Shown here: positions 17,775 to 25,386 of the stretch, piece by piece
How the letters are laid out: every line of letters starts with the position of its first letter
Position numbering within the stretch: the first letter of the stretch is position 1
Assembly (NCBI RefSeq): GCF_019598945.1
Contig: NZ_CP080598.1
Location: forward strand, 3,596,001-3,660,000
Direction: 5' to 3'
DNA length: 64,000 nt
DNA from: Sphaerospermopsis torques-reginae ITEP-024
Lineage (GTDB): Bacteria > Cyanobacteriota > Cyanobacteriia > Cyanobacteriales > Nostocaceae
Made by a program: the position numbers and the translations under genes
The notes under the pieces: model-generated
What the model was told of the DNA's origin: nothing
Databases searched by the model: none
The model's input: the letters and a program-made list of their open reading frames with translations, nothing else

Positions 17775-19895
17775 CTATGGACAACGGGAATGAATACCGC
17801 CCTTGGTACAAATGAAAGCTAGTTGCTGGGCATCTAAATTTTTAGCATTGCTAAAATCGACACCTTGGACTATGGCAGCTTGTGAACCGAGATCGGAAGT
17901 TTCTACAAACCTATCTCCGGGATCTTGTTTACCAGGAAAAAGTATAGTGCCTTGAAAATCAGCACCGTCTAAATTTGCCCCCCGTAAATCTGCGCGGCTG
18001 ATATCAGCATTTCGCAGGTTGGCATTTTTCAGGTTGGCAGAGCGTAAAACAGCACCAGCAAGACGAGCCGCACTGAAATTAGCATTGGTAAGATTAGCAT
18101 GATCTAAATAGGCTTCAGATAAATCTGCACCTTGCCAATTGGTGTTAGTTAAATTGGCATAAGATAATTGTGTACCTATGGCAGAAACACGACCTAACTG
18201 AGCAGCATACATATCTGCTTCCATTAATTTTGCGTCGCTGATATCTGCCCCTGTGAAAATCGCATCTTCCAAAATTGCCTTTTGCAAATCACTACTGATA
18301 AGTTGGGTACTGCTGAGGTTAGCACCCACTAACCGGGCATGAGATAAGTTAGCTTTATTCAGGGTAGCGCGGCTTAAATCACTGTGTTTCATTAACACAC
18401 GACTAAGGTTGGCTTCGTTGAGGTTGGCTTGTTTGAGTTGAGTTTTAGTCAAATCAGCAATGACATCATCATAAGTATCCCAGCGCCCATCTTCACCTGC
18501 ACTACGGAAGCGACTACCTTTTAATTGAGCTTGGTTAAGATTGGCAGATTTAAACACAACTCCCGATAAATCAGCATTTTCTAGTACCAAGTTAAATACA
18601 GAACTTTCTTCAAAGCTTTTTGCACCCAGTTGGATACTACTTAAATCAATGTCATTAATTTTGCCACTATAGACAGACAAAATCTTGTTGATTGCCTGTT
18701 GGTTAAGATTTAATTGTTGTTCTCTGATATTTCCGAAATTGCCGCCTGATTCGAGTTCCCCAGCGAGAAACAGATTCATGCGTTTTAATTCTGGTAAAGC
18801 TTGAATTCCAATATTTGCCAGTGCTTGTTGAATAGTATCTAGGATGTTAGGGTCAGTTTCCTTCACCAGTAGATCCACTAGAAATTTGATAGATTGTGTA
18901 TCATTAATACCACCCAAGGCGAGAATAGCCCTTTGGCGTTCTTCGTCGCTGACACCAGAATCAGGATTAATTGGTTTTACGAGTTCGAGAAATTTTTGAG
19001 TGTTAACCAACTGGGTTTTCCGCAGGTTTTCTTGGGTTTGGATGTAAATTTGTGTGCCTACTAAAGTTGACAACACAGCAATCATGCTGGTTACACCAAC
19101 CACAAACAAGATAAAATTAGGACTGCGGGCTATTTTTAGTTTAGGGATGGACTCCTTAATAGATGTATCTGTTGGTTCTTCATTTTCTGGCTGTGGCGGC
19201 TCGCTGGTATTTTCTACAGGTGTTTTGATTGGTTTGTTGATGTCTTTAACATCTATGGTATATGTACCTGCCAACTGATCATGGAAGGCGCGACGACGTT
19301 TTTGGGAAGTCCAACCCATGCCTTCACCTAGCACCAAAACAATAGCTAAAAATGTGAATAAGCCTAAATCTGGAAAAGCAAAGCTGTAGCGCCAGAGGAT
19401 ATAAGCAATGGCAACTGGACTAGTCCAGCGCCCTAGCCCTTCACGAACTACAACAGACCTTAAACCAGGAGCTTTACCCTCATCATTAACAACCCGCACC
19501 CCAAACCAACGTTTGGGAATGGTGCTGCCGGTTTTACCCAGTAAATACAACTGCCATCCTGAGAGGACCAGAGGTGTTAAGAGGGCGATAGTCCATAAAA
19601 AATTAGTGGGACTGGTAACATTACGAATACCATAACTAATTGGTAGGGCTAAAGGCCGGGCGATCGCTCTTTCTGTGAGTACCAACACCGGATTTAAAGG
19701 TACTCTTTGCAGATCGCTACGAGAATTGGCATAAACACCAATGCCAAAGGGAATTAACCCGCTGGCTACCACTAATGTAATTTCTGCTGCCCAAGCGCCT
19801 AAACGCCTTGTTGCTAAGGGCAGGGATTTAACTTTTTCCGGTTTTTGGGACTGATTAGATTGATCAATATTTCTCCTCACGGTTGGGGTAGTCAT
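17775..19895 (-). CDS. RDD-domain membrane protein with HEAT-like and pentapeptide-repeat regions
   Basis: 706 residues with three parts. Residues ~25-220 are an RDD membrane domain: ATRRLGAWAAEITLVV, then further hydrophobic helices and the KRWFGVRVVNDEGK and RRAFHDQLAGT blocks. Another hydrophobic segment follows near 260 (FILFVVGVTSMIAVLSTLVG). Residues ~310-385 look HEAT-like (RQRAILALGGINDTQSIKFL). From ~440 to the end run pentapeptide repeats A(N/D)LxX (for example LNEANLSRVLMKHSDLSRA), ending in a cysteine-containing FICTKGGIHSRCP. The pentapeptide coil probably lies in the cytosol as a binding platform; function unknown. It is transcribed toward the beta-barrel relic. Confidence 0.85.
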   Translation of the reverse strand: MTTPTVRRNIDQSNQSQKPEKVKSLPLATRRLGAWAAEITLVVASGLIPFGIGVYANSRSDLQRVPLNPVLVLTERAIARPLALPISYGIRNVTSPTNFLWTIALLTPLVLSGWQLYLLGKTGSTIPKRWFGVRVVNDEGKAPGLRSVVVREGLGRWTSPVAIAYILWRYSFAFPDLGLFTFLAIVLVLGEGMGWTSQKRRRAFHDQLAGTYTIDVKDINKPIKTPVENTSEPPQPENEEPTDTSIKESIPKLKIARSPNFILFVVGVTSMIAVLSTLVGTQIYIQTQENLRKTQLVNTQKFLELVKPINPDSGVSDEERQRAILALGGINDTQSIKFLVDLLVKETDPNILDTIQQALANIGIQALPELKRMNLFLAGELESGGNFGNIREQQLNLNQQAINKILSVYSGKINDIDLSSIQLGAKSFEESSVFNLVLENADLSGVVFKSANLNQAQLKGSRFRSAGEDGRWDTYDDVIADLTKTQLKQANLNEANLSRVLMKHSDLSRATLNKANLSHARLVGANLSSTQLISSDLQKAILEDAIFTGADISDAKLMEADMYAAQLGRVSAIGTQLSYANLTNTNWQGADLSEAYLDHANLTNANFSAARLAGAVLRSANLKNANLRNADISRADLRGANLDGADFQGTILFPGKQDPGDRFVETSDLGSQAAIVQGVDFSNAKNLDAQQLAFICTKGGIHSRCP

Positions 19896-19973
19896 TGCAT
19901 AATTTCCCTTTGATTCTATGTTTACGCCAATCTATACATCTATACAAGTTTTTGGCGGCGCGGTTAAAATAAG

Positions 19974-20327
19974 CTATTGCTTACGTTGCAAGCTATTAGA
20001 CACCAAAAATTTGTATCCAAGATACACTAACCCCGCCAATAGTGCCAGACTGATCACAGATGCTACCAATCTAAATACTGTTTGCAGTACCATGAAGCCC
20101 AAGAGTATTCCTACACCAGTAACGGCAAGCTTTTTTATCCCTGATAAACCTTGAAACCAAATTTGAAAACGCTGAAAATTTCGGTTTAATTTAGCAAACA
20201 TAGTTTGATTTGGGTAATACGTCTGTTTTTGCGTCTCTTGTGAGTTGGGTTGGGTGGAAAATGAACTTATTTCCGCCTCTAGTTGTTCCAAACGACGCTG
20301 CAATTCTTCTTCTGGTTGAGGATTCAT
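19974..20327 (-). CDS. Small membrane protein with N-terminal coiled coil
   Basis: 117 residues from the ATG at 20327 (MNPQPEEELQRRLEQLEAEI); an earlier in-frame start at 20366 adds 13 residues with no support. Residues 1-22 form a short coiled coil, then a polar linker, then two closely spaced hydrophobic segments (LAVTGVGILLGFMVLQTVF and VASVISLALLAGLVYLGYKF). It reads in the same direction as the RDD protein, 78 bp upstream of it, and may be co-transcribed. No family recognised. Confidence 0.7.
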   Translation of the reverse strand: MNPQPEEELQRRLEQLEAEISSFSTQPNSQETQKQTYYPNQTMFAKLNRNFQRFQIWFQGLSGIKKLAVTGVGILLGFMVLQTVFRLVASVISLALLAGLVYLGYKFLVSNSLQRKQ

Positions 20328-20884
<557 letters not shown>

Positions 20885-21316
20885 ATGAAGACATTAAAAC
20901 TACTGACTTTTGTTCCCGCAACTTTGGTTATGAGTTTGGTATTTAACCAAGCTGTTTTAGCACAAACTCCATTTATCCAAATTAACAAGCAACTCCCGAC
21001 AGATCCTTTGGTTGTCAATGGCATATCTGGGGGAACAGTTCAGAGTAATTGCGGGAATATTACCACTCAACCTAGTCAAGTTCTTCAGGTACAAGAATCT
21101 TTACCTTATTTACGCTTAACTGTTGAGGGACAGGGACACCCTACAATGTTGATTGATGGACCAGGGGGGCGCTTTTGTGTGTTGGCAGATAATTACTCTG
21201 CAAAGAAACCAGAACTGTCTGGTTTTTGGCAAGCTGGCAATTATTTACTGTACGTAGGTAATTTATCCCCAGGTAAACATAATTATGCTCTCTCTATTTC
21301 TCAACAAAAGAATTGA
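20885..21316 (+). CDS. Small exported protein
   Basis: 143 residues. Residues 1-26 are a clear signal peptide ending AVLAQ|TP. The mature part contains two cysteines (SNCGNIT and GRFCVLAD) that could form a disulfide, and a beta-rich pattern (LPYLRLTVEGQGHPTMLIDGPGG, GFWQAGNYLLYVGNLSPGKHNYALSIS), like a small all-beta periplasmic domain. The stop lies at the edge of the giant heptamer array. Family not recognised. Confidence 0.75.
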   Translation: MKTLKLLTFVPATLVMSLVFNQAVLAQTPFIQINKQLPTDPLVVNGISGGTVQSNCGNITTQPSQVLQVQESLPYLRLTVEGQGHPTMLIDGPGGRFCVLADNYSAKKPELSGFWQAGNYLLYVGNLSPGKHNYALSISQQKN

Positions 21317-22472
21317 GGTGACTGGGGACTGGTGACTGGTGACTGGTGACTGGTGACTGGTGACTGGGGACTGGTGACTGGGGACTGGTGACTGGTGACT
21401 GGTGACTGGTGACTGGTGACTGGGGACTGGGGACTGGTGACTGGGGACTGGTGACTGGTGACTGGTGACTGGTGACTGGTGACTGGTGACTGGTGACTGG
21501 TGACTGGTGACTGGGGACTGGGGACTGGTGACTGGTGACTGGTGACTGGTGACTGACTGGTGACTGGTGACTGGTGACTGGTGACTGGTGACTGGTGACT
21601 GGGGACTGGGGACTGGTGACTGGGGACTGGTGACTGGGGACTGGTGACTGGTGACTGGTGACTGGTGACTGGTGACTGGTGACTGGTGACTGGACTGGGG
21701 ACTGGTGACTGGTGACTGGTGACTGGGGACTGGTGACTGGTGACTGGTGACAAAAAAATGCGATTACCGCAGCCGGAGAACCTGAACCACCACGTAACCT
21801 GAGAATACCAATTACTAGGGTAGCGCCTTGGGGTGGCAGTTGATCTAAGTTGGTGAGGTTTTCTAGGACAATCCGTGGTTTTGCTAGTATCAAACTATTA
21901 GTGGTAAAATTATTATCTTGCCCTGAGTCTACACCGTGGGTATCAATTCCCACCCCGGCAATTTTTCTTTCAGTAATTAAAAACTCGGTGGCTTTACCGC
22001 TAAACCCTGGAAAGTGCATATTTCCATCTGTATCCTGGTTGAAGAAGGCGTTTTTATCTAGCCATTTATGTTGCCAACCCGTATAAAGTAACACTATATA
22101 ACCGGGTTTAATAGTGCCAAATTCTGCTTCCCATGTCAAAATGTCAGCTACAGTTAAAAGATAATCAGGGTTTTCTGTTGCTTGTTGACAGATATCTATA
22201 ACTACCGCAGGTACTACAAGAGACTGAGCGGAATATTCATCAATGCTGATACCGTCACCGTGAAAACTATTAGGGGCATTGATATGAGTAGCACTATGTT
22301 CACCCATAGAAAACCGTCGCAGATAATAGCCATCGTCTTGTAGTTCGGCTACAGTGGTAAATTTGACGGGAGGATCACCAGGCCATTGTGGTATACCTGT
22401 GTCAATTATATGACTCAGGTGGATAACACGGGAATAGGTGATATTGTTTGGCTGTTGGGGTTGTATAGTAAT
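21294..22472 (-). CDS. Cyclase (kynurenine-formamidase-like) with lost ATG and repeat-encoded tail
   Basis: The cyclase domain reads from about 22472: TYSRVIHLSHIIDTGIPQWPGDP, then the metal-binding block GEHSATHINAP and a normal domain end (GATLVIGILRLRGGSGSPAAVIAFF). Between the upstream stop (TAA, 22497-22499) and the conserved region there is no in-frame ATG, GTG or TTG. ATT at 22472-22470, preceded by AGAGGA, sits where an ATG would be expected. An ATG at 22307 would delete the first strand and half the active site. After the domain the frame has no stop but runs through the ~435-bp heptamer array, giving about 145 residues of (SPVTSHQ)n, and ends inside the convergent gene. Members of this family are metal-dependent hydrolases of amide/lactone bonds. 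Either expressed from ATT with a useless tail, or a pseudogene. Confidence 0.65.
   Translation of the reverse strand: MTIQPQQPNNITYSRVIHLSHIIDTGIPQWPGDPPVKFTTVAELQDDGYYLRRFSMGEHSATHINAPNSFHGDGISIDEYSAQSLVVPAVVIDICQQATENPDYLLTVADILTWEAEFGTIKPGYIVLLYTGWQHKWLDKNAFFNQDTDGNMHFPGFSGKATEFLITERKIAGVGIDTHGVDSGQDNNFTTNSLILAKPRIVLENLTNLDQLPPQGATLVIGILRLRGGSGSPAAVIAFFCHQSPVTSPQSPVTSHQSPVQSPVTSHQSPVTSHQSPVPSHQSPVTSPQSPVTSHQSPVTSHQSPVSHQSPVTSHQSPVPSHQSPVTSHQSPVTSHQSPVTSPQSPVPSPQSPVTSHQSPVTSPQSPVPSHQSPVTSHQSPVPSHLNSFVEK
21317..21751. repeat. Long GACTGGT/GACTGGG heptamer array (STRR)
   Basis: About 62 heptamers, mostly GACTGGT with interspersed GACTGGG units, and a few units of deleted length. Because 7 is prime to 3, three heptamers encode a 7-residue repeat in any frame. 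It is by far the longest array in the window and sits between two convergent genes. Confidence 0.97.
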
Positions 22473-22652
22473 ATTCCTCTGTGATTCGGCTATTATTTAT
22501 CATAAATAATCCCCCAATTCCTGTAAATACCAGGTCGGTTGGGGGTTAATTACAAGTTTAAAATGTTGCAGCAAAAAGTGAATTTAACCTTAGTGAACAC
22601 CTAAAAGGTTAATGTTGTGCAAACATAAGATTAAGTTTAGGTAAATTGTCAG

Positions 22653-22720
22653 AATTGGTGATTGGTGATTGGTGATTGGTGATTGGTGATTGGTGATTGG
22701 TGATTGGTGATTGGTGATTG
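22653..22720. repeat. GGTGATT heptamer array
   Basis: About nine tandem GGTGATT units that run straight into the coding frame starting at 22711, replacing whatever start that gene had. Confidence 0.9.
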
Positions 22721-22908
22721 GGATTTATCAGGATGATTCAGAAACAGAACTGTGTTTACGTCGCTGTGCTTACTGGGTTTCATTACGTGAACAACCCCAA
22801 ACACAAAACACCGAAACCCTTACTGTTTATATACCCCGCAAAAATGTATTTACAGTTGATGCTTTAAAAAATTTAATGCAAACAATCCAAACAGGAGGGA
22901 CTTTATGA
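22711..22908 (+). CDS. Small hypothetical protein, 5' end overwritten by repeats
   Basis: 65 residues if started at the TTG at 22711, but the first four residues come from the GGTGATT array. From YQDDSETELCLRRCAYWVSLRE onward the sequence looks like a real protein, with the block LTVYIPRKNVFTVDALKNLMQ. It overlaps the next gene by 4 bp (ATGA), so they form an operon. The original start is missing or displaced. No family recognised. Confidence 0.5.
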   Translation: MVIGIYQDDSETELCLRRCAYWVSLREQPQTQNTETLTVYIPRKNVFTVDALKNLMQTIQTGGTL

Positions 22909-23444
22909 AAGCAATTATTAATGATGTAGAAATTCTCAATCATTTACAACCTCAACAAATAGATAAATATTTAAAATCTAAAGGTTGGCATGAACAAAGT
23001 GTTATTCCTAATAAAGTTTCTATTTGGATACAGGATAACTATTCAGAGAATAAACTCAAAATTCAATTACCTGTAGACCAAAACTTTGATGATTATTCCC
23101 AGCGTATATATGATGTAATTGAAACCTTATCAAAAGCCGAAAACCGCTCACAATTCGATATTTTAGGTGAAATTATTACTGATGCACCTAATTTAACTAT
23201 TCAAGCTGTGGTTAGTCAGATTCAAACACCAAACACCACAGAATTAAAAGGAGAAATTCAATTATTTGGCGTGGTATTTGATAAACTGCGGCAAATCAAA
23301 ACTATACTGGAAAATCATGATTATATTTTAGCTATTAAAGCCTATCAAGAACGTTTACCAATTCGTTGTACAGGCGATTTGTTTAAGGAAAATGACCAGT
23401 TTATTTTACAAAATCCCCACAATTTTCAAATTGATAATATTTGA
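22905..23444 (+). CDS. Hypothetical protein
   Basis: 179 residues, ATG overlapping the previous stop. N-terminal MKAIINDVEILNHLQPQQID, a central segment with WIQDNYSENKLKIQLPVDQ and a regular beta/alpha pattern; no membrane segment or signal. The pair 22711-23444 could be a small regulatory or defence-associated module next to the CRISPR array, but I do not recognise either product and offer no function. Confidence 0.65.
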   Translation: MKAIINDVEILNHLQPQQIDKYLKSKGWHEQSVIPNKVSIWIQDNYSENKLKIQLPVDQNFDDYSQRIYDVIETLSKAENRSQFDILGEIITDAPNLTIQAVVSQIQTPNTTELKGEIQLFGVVFDKLRQIKTILENHDYILAIKAYQERLPIRCTGDLFKENDQFILQNPHNFQIDNI

Positions 23445-23574
23445 ATGCTTAGATAGGGTTTAGGTAGAGATATTGATGGGTTTTTGGTACTGAGGAAGAA
23501 AATTTTTAAGAAATGATAAGTAAAGGTTGAAAATCTAGGTTGAATATGTTAAATTACTGGAAATGGTAAAAATA

Positions 23575-23768
23575 TTTCGACACCACAAGCCCGAACCTTG
23601 AAAACCGCATAACTTCGTTGACTGGTGTGGATCGTTTACAGGATCAGCGTTTCCGGTTTTACAATGCCTTACTTATTGAGAATTTTTTGGCACTTATTGA
23701 GAATCAAAAAAGTGGTGTCGAAATGGGGATCTGAAACCCTTGCTCTGTAAGGCTTCCAAAAGTGAACT
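23575..23768 (+). promoter_or_regulatory. Candidate CRISPR leader
   Basis: The 190 bp before the first CRISPR repeat contain TTTCGACACCAC (23575-23586) and its perfect inverse GTGGTGTCGAAA (23712-23723), two direct copies of ACTTATTGAGAAT (23671-23683 and 23692-23704) spaced 21 bp, and the segment GGGGATCTGAAACCCTTGC before the array. The repeat orientation (GAAAC at its 3' end) places the leader on this side. Confidence 0.55.
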
Positions 23769-23960
23769 CTTTCCAAATCAACTTCCCCGCAAGGGGATGG
23801 AAACTTTAATTTGTAACCAGAGGGGATCTGGGTATTCAAGCTTTCCAAATCAACTTCCCCGCAAGGGGATGGAAACTCATTTATTTTCTTATCCATCTCT
23901 GGCGCTTTCTCAACGCCAAGAATGCTTTCCAAATCAACTTCCCCGCAAGGGGATGGAAAA
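23769..23960 (+). CRISPR. Short CRISPR array: 3 repeats, 2 spacers, no cas genes nearby
   Basis: Three 36-nt repeats at 23769-23804, 23841-23876 and 23925-23960, opening CTTTCCAAATCAACTTCCCC and closing GCAAGGGGATGGAAAC, with the internal palindrome CCCCGCAAGGGG. The last base of repeat 3 is A rather than C, the usual decay of the leader-distal repeat. Spacers are 36 and 48 nt and unlike each other. The repeat resembles cyanobacterial type I-D/III repeats ending in GAAAC. No cas gene occurs in the window, so effector proteins must come from elsewhere. Confidence 0.93.
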
Positions 23961-24036
23961 AGTGCTAAACTACCTAGTATTACAATCGAAAAATGCTAAG
24001 ATTAAGAGTAGCCTAGTTCAACCTAACTTCAACACT

Positions 24037-24324
24037 ATGACTAATATTAATATCACTGTACCTGAAGCCCTAAAAAGTTTTATTGATGAAGAAATTGCCG
24101 CAGGTAATTATAATTCAGCGAGTGAATATTTACAACAGTTAATCATTCAAGAAGCAAGACGGAAAAATAAAGGAAATTTAGAAGATTTTGGAATAAAGTA
24201 TCAAGAATTGGAAAGTGCTTTAGATGAATTAGCTGATGATTTTGCAGCGTGTGTTGGTGCAAACGCACCTATTTTATCTGATTATGCTGTTAGTCGTGAA
24301 AGTATTTATGAAGACCATTATTAA
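24037..24324 (+). CDS. ParD-like ribbon-helix-helix antitoxin (no partner seen)
   Basis: 95 residues from the ATG at 24037. The frame is open further upstream, but only because the CRISPR repeat-spacer units are multiples of three. NINITVPEALKSFIDEEIAAGNY followed by SASEYLQQLIIQEA is the ParD/CC2985-type RHH and dimer helix. The C-terminal part (ELADDFAACVGANAPILSDYAVS) is not the normal ParE-binding tail and resembles tails seen on other small cyanobacterial antitoxins. No ParE-like toxin gene follows; the 125 bp downstream hold no ORF. Confidence 0.8.
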   Translation: MTNINITVPEALKSFIDEEIAAGNYNSASEYLQQLIIQEARRKNKGNLEDFGIKYQELESALDELADDFAACVGANAPILSDYAVSRESIYEDHY

Positions 24325-24449
24325 AAATAGAAAATGGAATATTTAGTAGAACCTAAATTCAACACTTTCATAAATTTTACTCCTTAATTTTAAAGACTAT
24401 TACAAAAATAAAAACATCCCACTGATCTTCCTTCGCGTGAAATAACAAA

Positions 24450-24845
24450 CTAATCACAAGGATTTTTTACATCACACTGAGTTAGCATCTTTGCTCTTTT
24501 AACAAACTTTTCATCAAATGTATAAAACTGAGAACAGTTTTGACTATTAGCTAAATGAAAAGCATCAGCAAAATCTAAACCATTTTCATGCCATTCAATT
24601 ACTTGAGCAATTAAAATAGGATTATTTAGGTAAATATTAGGTAAACCAAACAAATTTCTCAAAGCCTTACATATATCATGAGGTTTAAACTTATATCTAA
24701 ACCTTAACACCCATTCCGTTTCCAAGATGACTGTATCTGCAATAAAAACATCATGATTTTGTAATATCTCTCTACTTTTTTGAAACTGTAATTCATCATC
24801 TTGAGTTAAAAATCTGACAATTATATTTGTATCAATCGCAATCAT
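24450..24845 (-). CDS. vapC: VapC-type PIN-domain toxin
   Basis: 131 residues from the ATG at 24845 (MIAIDTNIIVRFLTQDD), which overlaps the antitoxin 3' end by 14 bp. PIN motifs: D5 in IDTN, E in ILETEWVLRF, D in GLDFADAFHLANS, and D near FYTFDEKF. These acidic residues form the Mg-dependent RNase site. VapC toxins cleave tRNA or rRNA when the antitoxin is degraded. An in-frame start at 24914 would begin inside the antitoxin and lacks support. Confidence 0.9.
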   Translation of the reverse strand: MIAIDTNIIVRFLTQDDELQFQKSREILQNHDVFIADTVILETEWVLRFRYKFKPHDICKALRNLFGLPNIYLNNPILIAQVIEWHENGLDFADAFHLANSQNCSQFYTFDEKFVKRAKMLTQCDVKNPCD

Positions 24846-25095
24846 GCCACATTTCCTCAACACCTTGACGAATAGCATCTTCCATATCTTCCAGGGTTGC
24901 AGGTTCACCATCATATTTTAAACAACCTGCTACATCCTCCAACTTAGTTACTGGAAAAGGCTTTTTAGGTTGTAATAAAATCCCATTACCCATATCAATA
25001 ATAATAAATTCCTGACCTGCATTCCAATGATGCGCTTCTCGTAAAGATTGGGGAATAATGACCTCTCCTTGAGGAGACAATTTGGTAATTTCCAT
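24832..25095 (-). CDS. AbrB/MazE-type antitoxin
   Basis: 87 residues from the ATG at 25095 (MEITKLSPQGEVIIPQSLRE), the normal opening of an AbrB swapped-hairpin DNA-binding domain. The C-terminal half (TLEDMEDAIRQGVEEMW) is the toxin-binding tail. It precedes and overlaps the VapC-type gene, giving a complete type II toxin-antitoxin operon. Confidence 0.9.
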   Translation of the reverse strand: MEITKLSPQGEVIIPQSLREAHHWNAGQEFIIIDMGNGILLQPKKPFPVTKLEDVAGCLKYDGEPATLEDMEDAIRQGVEEMWHDCD

Positions 25096-25386
25096 AATGT
25101 CTAAACAATAAAACCATAACACTAATTATAACACATAAATAAATAGCAAAAACCCATAAAATTGGTATCAGTTATCCATTTTAATCAGCAAAACAAATAC
25201 ACTCGTTTTGTACAGGTTTAGCACTGATAAACTCCTACGAGAAATGCGATTTTCTCAGATACATATTTGAGGTTTTATTTCCATTAAGTTCTAACTACTC
25301 TCCCAGTCACCTATCACATATCATTTGTAACCTTGTTGCATCAGTAGTGGAGGTTTTCATTTTTTGTGTTATAACCCACTCAGAAA

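Noticed and set aside
21301-21753. 150-codon minus-strand frame inside the GACTGGT array
   Set aside because: Pure heptamer translation. Any frame through the array is open.
23669-23932. Minus-strand 87-codon frame over the CRISPR array
   Set aside because: Translation of repeats on the opposite strand, with no ribosome-binding site or protein-like sequence outside the repeats.
23740-24036. Open frame running through the CRISPR leader and repeats into the ParD-like gene
   Set aside because: The frame stays open only because repeat plus spacer lengths (72 and 84) are multiples of three. Its sequence is repeat translation; the real gene starts at 24037.
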